Shown here: in pieces, positions 1-12,700 of the stretch
How the letters are laid out: each line of letters opens with the position of its first letter
How positions within the stretch are numbered: position 1 is the stretch's first letter
From: Haliotis asinina
Lineage: Eukaryota; Mollusca; Gastropoda; Lepetellida; Haliotidae
Length of the DNA: 64,000 nucleotides
Assembly (NCBI RefSeq): GCF_037392515.1
Contig: NC_090295.1
Location: 30,606,501-30,670,500, forward strand
Direction: 5' to 3'
The notes under the pieces: generated by a model
The model's input: only the letters and a program-made list of their open reading frames with translations
The model's database searches: none
What the model was told of the DNA's origin: nothing
Position numbers and translations under genes: made by a program

Positions 1-1500
1 ATGGGCTTCAAGACGATGTACGACATGCCCATGTGCACTGGCATGGCAAGCTACATACGCCTGCGTGTCATGCCGAGTGTCCCGTGCGTCGCCAACACCA
101 TCAGTGCGTTATTTCTTGGTTAATCATGTGTACATGTCTGATGCGACTTTCAGTATCTTATATTCATTAGAAAGAGCATTTCAATTCGCTTCTGGTGGTG
201 TATGGCATGTGCATGTGCGACGTTGAGCAAAGATGCTAGGCATGTCCGTAGGTAATGCCGCTTGTCCGTTCCGTCGCAACGGCGCCGGTAGCGGAAGTAG
301 ACTTTCGTTCTAATTTCGTTATCCCTCGTTGGATTTCTAATATCTATGATTCATTTGAAAGGTCTCTTCATGGGGTTTCTGGCGATGCATAACATGCACG
401 TCTGCAATGCTGTGCACAGCTGCAACCGTCTGCATATAGTGCCGCTTTTCTATCCGGCTTGACTTCCGCCGCCGACTCATGTCGACCCCACCAATAACCC
501 CTTATAATATCTCTCTCCTTTCGAAGATCGCTAACATCTATAGTGCATGTGAAAGCCCATGCAAATGGGCTTCAAGACGATGTACGACAAGCCCATGTGC
601 ACTGGCATGGCAAGCTACATACGTCTGCGTGCCATGCCGAGTGTCCCGTGCGTCGCCAACACCATCAGTGCGTTATTTCTTGGTTAATCATGTGTACATG
701 TCTGATGCGACTTTCAGTATCTTATATTCATTAGAAAGAGCATTTCAATTCGCTTCTGGTGGTGTATGGCATGTGCATGTGCGACGTTGAGCAAAGATGC
801 TAGGCATGTCCGTAGGTAATGCCGCTTGTCCGTTCCGTCGCAACGGCGCCGGTAGCGGAAGTAGACTTTCGTTCGAATTTCGTTATCCCTCATTGGATTT
901 CTAATATCTATGATTCATTTGAAAGGTCTCTTCATGGGGTTTCTGGCGATGCATAACATGCAAGTCTGCAATGCTGTGCACAGCTGCAACCGTCTGCATA
1001 TAGTGCCGCTTTTCTATCCGGCTTGACTTCCGCCGCCGACTCATGTCGACCCCACCAATAACCCCTTATAATATCTCTCTCCTTTCGAAGATCGCTATCA
1101 TCTACAGTGCATGTGAAAGCCCATGCAAATGGGCTTCAAGACGATGTACGACAAGCCCATGTGCACTGGCATGGCAAGCTACATACGCCTGCGTGTCATG
1201 CCGAGTGTCCCGTGCGTCGCCAACACCATCAGTGCGTTATTTCTTGGTTAATCATGTGTACATGTCTGATGCGACTTTCAGTATCTTATATTCATTAGAA
1301 AGAGCATTTCAATTCGCTTCTGGTGGTGTATGGCATGTGCATGTGCGACGTTGAGCAAAGATGCTAGGCATGTCCGTAGGTAATGCCGCTTGTCCGTTCC
1401 GTCGCAACGGCGCCGGTAGCGGAAGTAGACTTTCGTTCTAATTTCGTTATCCCTCATTGGATTTCTAATATCTATGATTCATTTGAAAGGTCTCTTCATA
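1..1500. repeat. Satellite array 1a, 564-bp period
   Basis: The same sequence restarts at 1, 565 and 1,129, giving an exact 564-bp spacing with only scattered substitutions. The first unit is cut by the window edge, so the array extends to the left. Within each unit, one segment (about 240-420 in the first) resembles the 178-bp unit that takes over after about 1,480, so the long unit looks like a composite that includes one short unit. Short reading frames recur once per unit, but they simply follow the repeat and no known domain is visible in them; I do not regard them as genes. Confidence 0.93.
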
Positions 1501-2110
1501 GGGTTTCTGGCGATGTATGACATGCACGTCTGCAATGTTGTGTATAGCTGTCCAGATTTGATGCCGCATGTTAGTTCCGTCGCAAAGGCGCCGGTAGCGG
1601 AAGTAGACTTTCGTTCTAATTTCGTTATCCCTCATTGGATTTCTTATATCTATGATTCATTTGAAAGGTCTTTCCATGGGGTTTCTAGCGATGTATAACA
1701 TGTACGTCTGCAATGTTGTGTATAGCTGTCCGTATGTAATGCCGCATGTTAGTTCCGTCCCAACGGCGCCGTTAGCGGAAGTAGGCTTTCGTCCTAATTT
1801 CGTTATCCCTCATTGGATTTCTTATATCTATGATTCATTTGAAAGGCCTTTCCATGGGGTTTCTAGCGATGTATAACATGCACGTCTGCAATGTTGTGTA
1901 TAGCTGTCCAGATTTGATGCCGCATGTTAGTTCCGTCGCAAAGGCGCCGTTAGCGGAAGTAGACTTTCGTTCTAATTTCGTTATCCCTCATTGGATTTCT
2001 TATGTCTATGATTCATTTGAAAGGTCTTTCCATGGGGTTTCTAGCGATGTATAACATGCATGTCTGCAATGTTGTGTATAGCTGTCCGCATGTACTGCCG
2101 CATGCTATTT
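1470..2110. repeat. Satellite array 1b, 178-bp period
   Basis: Near-identical units restart at about 1,474, 1,652 and 1,830, a spacing of 178 bp, and the last unit decays after about 2,050. Each unit contains the GGCGCCGKTAGCGGAAGTAG block and the CCCTCATTGGATTTCT block that also occur in the 564-bp units. The change of period inside one continuous array suggests that the 178-bp module was amplified out of the longer unit, or the reverse. Confidence 0.92.
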
Positions 2111-3010
2111 CCGTGTCAACGGATCGGTAATCGGAAGTTAATTTCGTTGATAATTTTTATATCGTTTTCTCGTTCCTAAATGTCCATAATGCGTATGAAT
2201 GCCCTTTCAAATCACATGTACATATACAATGGTTTTTGGAGAGGCTACACACGTCCGTATATACCGCCGCTTTTCGCGTCTACGGCCTTTCAATGGCGCA
2301 TTTGCTCTCGTGTTGCCTTATTGCGTCTTTTTTGCTTCTAACTGCAGCACTCTAGTCTGTAGCATACATTTTTTGGTATCATTAGAAAGCTCTTCTGGTG
2401 ACGGCAACAATGGTGTAAGCAGATTTCATCTATTCTGAAAATTGTAAAGTATATTGCACAATTTGTTCGAAAAAATAGTCGTTTTTTACTGTACTTTTTA
2501 AAAAAATACTATGTAACTTCTTTTCTAAAAGTCAGATGTCAAATGGTCAGATGGTATTGCCAGAAAGCCCATTTAATGGCGGAGGTACATGCAAAATTTC
2601 GTTCCTCTATCTTTTCAAATAAAGTAAATCTAAACTTTTTAAAATGTGTACTATCGTCAGGTGAAAGTTTAACTATCCAACGTATTTACGTACTTTTCTA
2701 CACAAGGGGAACCCGAGCCAGCTTGGCCACTGCTCGGAAAATGCCTACGTTCCCCGGGCACGAACGTAGACGGGACGGGAACGGAACGGCGATGCGGAAA
2801 TTGCGACGCTGCCCTCTACGTCTGCCCACGGAGGTTGGAAAGTATCAAGGTTGTGCATAGGGGGATAATTCCGACCTCCACCATGATCAAGCACTTGGTT
2901 GACGTGGTGGTTAGCGTGAGCAACGGCGCGCGACGTTGTTCATACTATTCATCATTCGTTCTGCCGAAGACGCTCGATCCATAAGCGGCCATGGTGTAGC
3001 AAAACGGAAA
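2110..3010. other. Non-coding flank between satellites 1 and 2
   Basis: From 2,110 to about 2,440 there are still faint, strongly diverged echoes of satellite 1. After that the sequence becomes AT-rich (2,440-2,700) and then GC-rich (2,700-2,990). No domain, RNA gene or transposon end was recognised. Open frames here are under 110 residues and of random-looking composition. Confidence 0.6.
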
Positions 3011-3033
3011 ACTATCGAGTCTTGACAGGGGGC

Positions 3034-5715
3034 TCAATGGCGAGTTTGCGAGAAGCAGAACGATATGCTGGTGTTGCATAGCAGGCGAGGGGACGATCCC
3101 GAGAGGAGAGTCGATGATGGTGAAACGGTAGCTGGCGCAGGCAAACCCGTTCGAGTCTTGATTTGCCCGTGAGCAAGTGTAGACTCTGCTGACTTTTGCC
3201 TACAGATGGGTGATAGTGTCGGAAGCAGATCGACATGCTGGTGTTGCATAGGAGGCGAGGGGACGATCCCGAGAGGAGAGTCGATGATGGTGAAACGGTA
3301 GCTGGCGCAGGCAAACCCGTTCGAGTCTTGATTTGCCCGTGAGCAAGTGTAGACTCTGCTGACTTTTGCCTAGAGATGGGTGATAGTGTCGGAAGCAGAT
3401 CGACATGCTGGTGTTGCATAGGAGGCGAGGGGACGATCCCGAGAGGAGAGTCGATGATGGTGAAACGGTAGCTGGCGCAGGCAAACCCGTTCGAGTCTTG
3501 ATTTGCCCGTGAGCAAGTGTAGACTCTGCTGACTTTTGCCTAGAGATGGGTGATAGTGTCGGAAGCAGATCGACAGGCTGGTGTTGCATAGCAGGCGAGG
3601 GGACGATCCCGAGAGGAGAGTCGATGATGGTGAAACGGTAGCTGGCGCAGGCAAACCCGTTCGAGTCTTGATTTGCCCGTGAGCAAGTGTAGACTCTGCT
3701 GACTTTTGCCTAGAGATGGGTGATAGTGTCGGAAGCAGATCGAAAGGCTGGTGTTGCATAGCAGGCGAGGGGACGATCCCGAGAGGAGAGTCGATGATGG
3801 TGACAGGGTAGCTGGCGCAGGCAAACCCGTTCGAGTCTTGATTTGCCCGTGAGCAAGTGTAGACTCTGCTGACTTTTGCCTAGAGATGGGTGATAGTGTC
3901 GGAAGCAGAGCGACAGGTTGGTGTTGCATAGCAGGCGAGGGGACGATCCCGAGAGGATAGGCGATGATGGTGACAGGGTAGCTGGCGCAGCGAACCGGTT
4001 CGAGTCTTGATTCGCCCGTGAGCAAGTGCATACGCCGGTGATTTTACCTAGAAGCAGGCGATGTCTCAGCCACGAAGCAGGCAAAACACTGGTGTTGCAC
4101 AGAGGTTGAGGGGGCGACCTCGTGACGAGAGGCGATGATGGTAAAACGGTAGCTGGCGCAGGCAAACCCGTTCGAGTCTTGATTTGCCCGTGAGCAAGTG
4201 TAGACTCTGCTGACTTTTGCCTAGAGATGGGTGATAGTGTCGGAAGCAGATCGAAAGGCTGGTGTTGCATAGCAGGCGAGGGGACGATCCCGAGAGGAGA
4301 GTCGATGATGGTGAAACGGTAGCTGGCGCAGGCAAACCCGTTCGAGTCTTGATTTGCCCGTGAGCAAGTGTAGACTCTGCTGACTTTTGCCTAGAGATGG
4401 GTGATAGTGTCGGAAGCAGATCGAAAGGCTGGTGTTGCATAGCAGGCGAGGGGACGATCCCGAGAGGAGAGTCGATGATGGTGAAACGGTAGCTGGCGCA
4501 GGCAAACCCGTTCGAGTCTTGATTTGCCCGTGAGCAAGTGTAGACTCTGCTGACTTTTGCCTACAGATGGGTGATAGTGTCGGAAACAGAGCGACAGGTT
4601 GGTGTTGCATAGCAGGCGAGGGGACGATCCCGAGAGGATAGGCGATGATGGTGACAGGGTAGCTGGCGCAGCGAACCGGTTCGAGTCTTGATTCGCCCGT
4701 GAGCAAGTGCATACGCCGGTGATTTTACCTAGAAGCAGGCGATGTCTCAGCCACGAAGCAGGCAAAACACTGGTGTTGCACAGAGGTTGAGGGGGCGACC
4801 TCGAGACGAGAGGCGATGATGGTAAAACGGTAGCTGGCGCAGGCAAACCCGTTCGAGTCTTGATTTGCCCGTGAGCAAGTGTAGACTCTGCTGACTTTTG
4901 CCTAGAGATGGGTGATAGTGTCGGAAGCAGATCGACATGCTGGTGTTGCATAGCAGGCGAGGGGACGATCCCGAGAGGAGAGTCGATGATGGTGAAACGG
5001 TAGCTGGCGCAGGCAAACCCGTTCGAGTCTTGATTTGCCCGTGAGCAAGTGTAGACTCTGCTGACTTTTGCCTACAGATGGGTGATAGTGTCGGAAACAG
5101 AGCGACAGGTTGGTGTTGCATAGCAGGCGAGGGGACGATCCCGAGAGGATAGGCGATGATGGTGACAGGGTAGCTGGCGCAGCGAACCGGTTCGAGTCTT
5201 GATTCGCCCGTGAGCAAGTGCATACGCCGGTGATTTTACCTAGAAGCAGGCGATGTCTCAGCCACGAAGCAGGCAAAACACTGGTGTTGCACAGAGGTTG
5301 AGGGGGCGACCTCGAGACGAGAGGCGATGATGGTAAAACGGTAGCTGGCGCAGGCAAACCCGTTCGAGTCTTGATTTGCCCGTGAGCAAGTGTAGACTCT
5401 GCTGACTTTTGCCTAGAGATGGGTGATAGTGTCGGAAGCAGATCGACAGGCTGGTGTTGCATAGCAGGCGAGGGGACGATCCCGAGAGGAGAGTCGATGA
5501 TGGTGAAACGGTAGCTGGCGCAGGCAAACCCGTTCGAGTCTTGATTTGCCCGTGAGCAAGTGTAGACTCTGCTGACTTTTGCCTACAGATGGGTGATAGT
5601 GTCGGAAGCAGATCGACATGCTGGTGTTGCATAGCAGGCGAGGGGACGATCCCGAGAGGAGAGTCGATGATGGTGAAACGGTAGCTGGCGCAGGCAGACC
5701 AGTTCGAGTCTTGAC
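3034..5715. repeat. Satellite array 2, 170-bp period with higher-order units
   Basis: About 16 units of 170-171 bp are arranged head to tail. Most are one common type. A distinct pair of variant units (with GCGAACCGGTTCGAGTC and with a GTCTCAGCCACGAAGCAGG segment) recurs at about 3,900-4,150, 4,580-4,830 and 5,090-5,350. The spacing between pairs is 681 bp and then 511 bp, that is four and three units, so there is a higher-order repeat of variable length. The overlapping long frames on the minus strand arise because 170/171 is not a multiple of three and the unit lacks stops in several frames; they are not evidence of a gene. Confidence 0.95.
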
Positions 5716-6780
5716 AGGAGACTCTAGGTCGATTTGGTGGTAATTGTTCATGATTTGCCGTGTCAAATCTTTGCGATTCCCTAAGGTGTGGCATATGGGA
5801 AATGAGCGGTTTATTGCTGTAGTGTCTACAGCTACGTGAGACATCTACTTGATGGGTAGATGCGACGGCATGACATGCCAGACGGACATTGACGTTTTGT
5901 TATGCATGTTGATGTAAAGCGTAGTGTGTGTTGTTCACGTGTAGCAGCTCAACTGCCAACAGTACTTGAAGAACCACGACCTCCTTCCTACGTCGACTCA
6001 AGTGTGCCTTCACAGCAATCAGACTTTGGAATGAAAGTTGTATCCTTCCAGGTTTCATGATTTGTATGATACATTTGTGTTAACATATTTGAGGTATCTG
6101 TCCATTATGTACGGCAATTGTATGGGTATTCAATAATTCGTGAGCTATGGTTATCATGGTGCATGCTAAATTAAAAGAACAACCTAACGCTGTTCCCTTC
6201 TAATCCAAACCATTAACCTCCAATCAAAGTAACATAAAATTAAAACGGAAAGTCCACGTCCTTCTCTCTACACCAAATCACTAACCCATTCCGAATTAAC
6301 CTAAATGACATAACCTTAAAGCTAAAATCATCAATACCGACAATGTTAAAACTAATCCGCTAACCCAAACCTAAATGACATAAATTTAAAGCTAAAACCA
6401 TGAATACCGCGGTGCGCATAACTGAATAATAAACACTGACAATGACAGAACGTAAAACTGGAGATAAACGCCAAACTAAAAGGACAAAAGTAACACCGCC
6501 TAAACCACTTAACCCCAAACCAAAAACATTAAATTAACGTGAAAAAATTACCAAGAGAGAGAGAAGGTGACTACGAAACTCAAACATTACCAACTCAAAC
6601 CAAAAACACCTAACACCACTAATAAAAAACTAAAAGCGCGAAATAAACAAAGTAGGTGGAAAAGGGTAGATGATGTAACCCTTGACCCAAGTGAAATGGT
6701 ATACTTGCATCAAGGTCTACAAAGTCAGTCGTTCGGCCGAGGCATTGATAATATGTTACCGGGTGAAGGTGCCATATTTT
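5716..6780. other. AT-rich spacer with degenerate short tandem repeats
   Basis: No gene is recognised. At 6,290-6,420 a segment of about 65-80 bp (CTAACCCAAACCTAAATGAC, then AAAGCTAAAA and ATACCG) is present twice in tandem with changes. The stretch 6,170-6,560 is strongly strand-biased: rich in A and C, with almost no G or T runs. At about 6,780 it passes straight into satellite 3. Confidence 0.6.
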
Positions 6781-6789
6781 CAATGCCTA

Positions 6790-9700
6790 CAAACTGGCCC
6801 GGAAAAATTGTCTTTAATTCCAGCTGGTGTGATGCTTAGTACCGGGTTTCCATGTTTGCCGATAGTTTGATGTTGCATGGAAATGTAGCCTTGGCATTGT
6901 CTTTAATTCCAGCTGGTGTGATGCTTAATGCCGGGTTTCCATGTTTGCCGATAGTTTGATGTTGCATGGAAATGTAGCCTTGGTATTGTCTTTAGTTCCA
7001 GCTGGTGTGATCCGTACTCCCGATAGTTTGATGCTGCATGGAAGTTGTTTGATGTTGTATGGAAATGTAGCCTTGGCATTGTCTTTAATTCCAGCTGGTG
7101 TGATGCTTAGTACCGGGTTTCCATGTTTGCCGATAGTTTGATGTTGCATGGAAATGTAGCCTTGGCATTGTCTTTAATTCCAGCTGGTGTGATGCTTAAT
7201 GCCGGGTTTCCATGTTTGCCGATAGTTTGATGTTGCATGGAAATGTAGCCTTGGTATTGTCTTTAGTTCCAGCTGGTGTGATCCGTACTCCCGATAGTTT
7301 GATGCTGCATGGAAGTTGTTTGATGTTGTATGGAAATGTAGCCTTGGCATTGTCTTTAATTCCAGCTGGTGTGATGCTTAGTACCGGGTTTCCATGTTTG
7401 CCGATAGTTTGATGTTGCATGGAAATGTAGCCTTGGCATTGTCTTTAATTCCAGCTGGTGTGATGCTTAATGCCGGGTTTCCATGTTTGCCGATAGTTTG
7501 ATGTTGCATGGAAATGTAGCCTTGGCATTGTCTTTAATTCCAGCTGGTGTGATGCTTAATGCCGGGTTTCCATGTTTGCCGATAGTTTGATGTTGCATGG
7601 AAATGTAGCCTTGGTATTGTCTTTAGTTCCAGCTGGTGTGATCCGTACTCCCGATAGTTTGATGCTGCATGGAAGTTGTTTGATGTTGTATGGAAATGTA
7701 GCCTTGGCATTGTCTTTAATTCCAGCTGGTGTGATGCTTAATGCCGGGTTTCCATGTTTGCCGATAGTTTGATGTTGCATGGAAATGTAGCCTTGGTATT
7801 GTCTTTAGTTCCAGCTGGTGTGATCCGTACTCCCGATAGTTTGATGCTGCATGGAAGTTGTTTGATGTTGTATGGAAATGTAGCCTTGGCATTGTCTTTA
7901 ATTCCAGCTGGTGTGATGCTTAATGCCGGGTTTCCATGTTTGCCGATAGTTTGATGTTGCATGGAAATGTAGCCTTGGTATTGTCTTTAGTTCCAGCTGG
8001 TGTGATCCGTACTCCCGATAGTTTGATGCTGCATGGAAGTTGTTTGATGTTGTATGGAAATGTAGCCTTGGCATTGTCTTTAATTCCAGCTGGTGTGATG
8101 CTTAATGCCGGGTTTCCATGTTTGCCGATAGTTTGATGTTGCATGGAAATGTAGCCTTGGTATTGTCTTTAGTTCCAGCTGGTGTGATCCGTACTCCCGA
8201 TAGTTTGATGCTGCATGGAAGTTGTTTGATGTTGTATGGAAATGTAGCCTTGGCATTGTCTTTAATTCCAGCTGGTGTGATGCTTAATGCCGGGTTTCCA
8301 TGTTTGCCGATAGTTTGATGTTGCATGGAAATGTAGCCTTGGTATTGTCTTTAGTTCCAGCTGGTGTGATCCGTACTCCCGATAGTTTGATGCTGCATGG
8401 AAGTTGTTTGATGTTGTATGGAAATGTAGCCTTGGCATTGTCTTTAATTCCAGCTGGTGTGATGCTTAGTACCGGGTTTCCATGTTTGCCGATAGTTTGA
8501 TGTTGCATGGAAATGTAGCCTTGGCATTGTCTTTAATTCCAGCTGGTGTGATGCTTAATGCCGGGTTTCCATGTTTGCCGATAGTTTGATGTTGCATGGA
8601 AATGTAGCCTTGGTATTGTCTTTAGTTCCAGCTGGTGTGATCCGTACTCCCGATAGTTTGATGCTGCATGGAAGTTGTTTGATGTTGTATGGAAATGTAG
8701 CCTTGGCATTGTCTTTAATTCCAGCTGGTGTGATGCTTAGTACCGGGTTTCCATGTTTGCCGATAGTTTGATGTTGCATGGAAATGTAGCCTTGGCATTG
8801 TCTTTAATTCCAGCTGGTGTGATGCTTAATGCCGGGTTTCCATGTTTGCCGATAGTTTGATGTTGCATGGAAATGTAGCCTTGGTATTGTCTTTAGTTCC
8901 AGCTGGTGTGATCCGTACTCCCGATAGTTTGATGCTGCATGGAAGTTGTTTGATGTTGTATGGAAATGTAGCCTTGGCATTGTCTTTAATTCCAGCTGGT
9001 GTGATGCTTAGTACCGGGTTTCCATGTTTGCCGATAGTTTGATGTTGCATGGAAATGTAGCCTTGGCATTGTCTTTAATTCCAGCTGGTGTGATGCTTAA
9101 TGCCGGGTTTCCATGTTTGCCGATAGTTTGATGTTGCATGGAAATGTAGCCTTGGCATTGTCTTTAATTCCAGCTGGTGTGATGCTTAATGCCGGGTTTC
9201 CATGTTTGCCGATAGTTTGATGTTGCATGGAAATGTAGCCTTGGTATTGTCTTTAGTTCCAGCTGGTGTGATCCGTACTCCCGATAGTTTGATGCTGCAT
9301 GGAAGTTGTTTGATGTTGTATGGAAATGTAGCCTTGGCATTGTCTTTAATTCCAGCTGGTGTGATGCTTAATGCCGGGTTTCCATGTTTGCCGATAGTTT
9401 GATGTTGCATGGAAATGTAGCCTTGGTATTGTCTTTAGTTCCAGCTGGTGTGATCCGTACTCCCGATAGTTTGATGCTGCATGGAAGTTGTTTGATGTTG
9501 TATGGAAATGTAGCCTTGGCATTGTCTTTAATTCCAGCTGGTGTGATGCTTAATGCCGGGTTTCCATGTTTGCCGATAGTTTGATGTTGCATGGAAATGT
9601 AGCCTTGGTATTGTCTTTAGTTCCAGCTGGTGTGATCCGTACTCCCGATAGTTTGATGCTGCATGGAAGTTGTTTGATGTTGTATGGAAATGTAGCCTTG

Positions 9701-12700
9701 GCATTGTCTTTAATTCCAGCTGGTGTGATGCTTAATGCCGGGTTTCCATGTTTGCCGATAGTTTGATGTTGCATGGAAATGTAGCCTTGGTATTGTCTTT
9801 AGTTCCAGCTGGTGTGATCCGTACTCCCGATAGTTTGATGCTGCATGGAAGTTGTTTGATGTTGTATGGAAATGTAGCCTTGGCATTGTCTTTAATTCCA
9901 GCTGGTGTGATGCTTAATGCCGGGTTTCCATGTTTGCCGATAGTTTGATGTTGCATGGAAATGTAGCCTTGGTATTGTCTTTAGTTCCAGCTGGTGTGAT
10001 CCGTACTCCCGATAGTTTGATGCTGCATGGAAGTTGTTTGATGTTGTATGGAAATGTAGCCTTGGCATTGTCTTTAATTCCAGCTGGTGTGATGCTTAGT
10101 ACCGGGTTTCCATGTTTGCCGATAGTTTGATGTTGCATGGAAATGTAGCCTTGGCATTGTCTTTAATTCCAGCTGGTGTGATGCTTAATGCCGGGTTTCC
10201 ATGTTTGCCGATAGTTTGATGTTGCATGGAAATGTAGCCTTGGTATTGTCTTTAGTTCCAGCTGGTGTGATCCGTACTCCCGATAGTTTGATGCTGCATG
10301 GAAGTTGTTTGATGTTGTATGGAAATGTAGCCTTGGCATTGTCTTTAATTCCAGCTGGTGTGATGCTTAGTACCGGGTTTCCATGTTTGCCGATAGTTTG
10401 ATGTTGCATGGAAATGTAGCCTTGGCATTGTCTTTAATTCCAGCTGGTGTGATGCTTAATGCCGGGTTTCCATGTTTGCCGATAGTTTGATGTTGCATGG
10501 AAATGTAGCCTTGGCATTGTCTTTAATTCCAGCTGGTGTGATGCTTAATGCCGGGTTTCCATGTTTGCCGATAGTTTGATGTTGCATGGAAATGTAGCCT
10601 TGGTATTGTCTTTAGTTCCAGCTGGTGTGATCCGTACTCCCGATAGTTTGATGCTGCATGGAAGTTGTTTGATGTTGTATGGAAATGTAGCCTTGGCATT
10701 GTCTTTAATTCCAGCTGGTGTGATGCTTAATGCCGGGTTTCCATGTTTGCCGATAGTTTGATGTTGCATGGAAATGTAGCCTTGGTATTGTCTTTAGTTC
10801 CAGCTGGTGTGATCCGTACTCCCGATAGTTTGATGCTGCATGGAAGTTGTTTGATGTTGTATGGAAATGTAGCCTTGGCATTGTCTTTAATTCCAGCTGG
10901 TGTGATGCTTAATGCCGGGTTTCCATGTTTGCCGATAGTTTGATGTTGCATGGAAATGTAGCCTTGGTATTGTCTTTAGTTCCAGCTGGTGTGATCCGTA
11001 CTCCCGATAGTTTGATGCTGCATGGAAGTTGTTTGATGTTGTATGGAAATGTAGCCTTGGCATTGTCTTTAATTCCAGCTGGTGTGATGCTTAATGCCGG
11101 GTTTCCATGTTTGCCGATAGTTTGATGTTGCATGGAAATGTAGCCTTGGTATTGTCTTTAGTTCCAGCTGGTGTGATCCGTACTCCCGATAGTTTGATGC
11201 TGCATGGAAGTTGTTTGATGTTGTATGGAAATGTAGCCTTGGCATTGTCTTTAATTCCAGCTGGTGTGATGCTTAATGCCGGGTTTCCATGTTTGCCGAT
11301 AGTTTGATGTTGCATGGAAATGTAGCCTTGGTATTGTCTTTAGTTCCAGCTGGTGTGATCCGTACTCCCGATAGTTTGATGCTGCATGGAAGTTGTTTGA
11401 TGTTGTATGGAAATGTAGCCTTGGCATTGTCTTTAATTCCAGCTGGTGTGATGCTTAGTACCGGGTTTCCATGTTTGCCGATAGTTTGATGTTGCATGGA
11501 AATGTAGCCTTGGCATTGTCTTTAATTCCAGCTGGTGTGATGCTTAATGCCGGGTTTCCATGTTTGCCGATAGTTTGATGTTGCATGGAAATGTAGCCTT
11601 GGTATTGTCTTTAGTTCCAGCTGGTGTGATCCGTACTCCCGATAGTTTGATGCTGCATGGAAGTTGTTTGATGTTGTATGGAAATGTAGCCTTGGCATTG
11701 TCTTTAATTCCAGCTGGTGTGATGCTTAGTACCGGGTTTCCATGTTTGCCGATAGTTTGATGTTGCATGGAAATGTAGCCTTGGCATTGTCTTTAATTCC
11801 AGCTGGTGTGATGCTTAATGCCGGGTTTCCATGTTTGCCGATAGTTTGATGTTGCATGGAAATGTAGCCTTGGTATTGTCTTTAGTTCCAGCTGGTGTGA
11901 TCCGTACTCCCGATAGTTTGATGCTGCATGGAAGTTGTTTGATGTTGTATGGAAATGTAGCCTTGGCATTGTCTTTAATTCCAGCTGGTGTGATGCTTAG
12001 TACCGGGTTTCCATGTTTGCCGATAGTTTGATGTTGCATGGAAATGTAGCCTTGGCATTGTCTTTAATTCCAGCTGGTGTGATGCTTAATGCCGGGTTTC
12101 CATGTTTGCCGATAGTTTGATGTTGCATGGAAATGTAGCCTTGGCATTGTCTTTAATTCCAGCTGGTGTGATGCTTAATGCCGGGTTTCCATGTTTGCCG
12201 ATAGTTTGATGTTGCATGGAAATGTAGCCTTGGTATTGTCTTTAGTTCCAGCTGGTGTGATCCGTACTCCCGATAGTTTGATGCTGCATGGAAGTTGTTT
12301 GATGTTGTATGGAAATGTAGCCTTGGCATTGTCTTTAATTCCAGCTGGTGTGATGCTTAATGCCGGGTTTCCATGTTTGCCGATAGTTTGATGTTGCATG
12401 GAAATGTAGCCTTGGTATTGTCTTTAGTTCCAGCTGGTGTGATCCGTACTCCCGATAGTTTGATGCTGCATGGAAGTTGTTTGATGTTGTATGGAAATGT
12501 AGCCTTGGCATTGTCTTTAATTCCAGCTGGTGTGATGCTTAATGCCGGGTTTCCATGTTTGCCGATAGTTTGATGTTGCATGGAAATGTAGCCTTGGTAT
12601 TGTCTTTAGTTCCAGCTGGTGTGATCCGTACTCCCGATAGTTTGATGCTGCATGGAAGTTGTTTGATGTTGTATGGAAATGTAGCCTTGGCATTGTCTTT

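Noticed and set aside
3012-5844. Overlapping minus-strand frames up to 186 codons in satellite 2
   Set aside because: The unit of 170/171 bp is not a multiple of three and is open in several frames; the peptides are the same words in shifted order, not a protein family.
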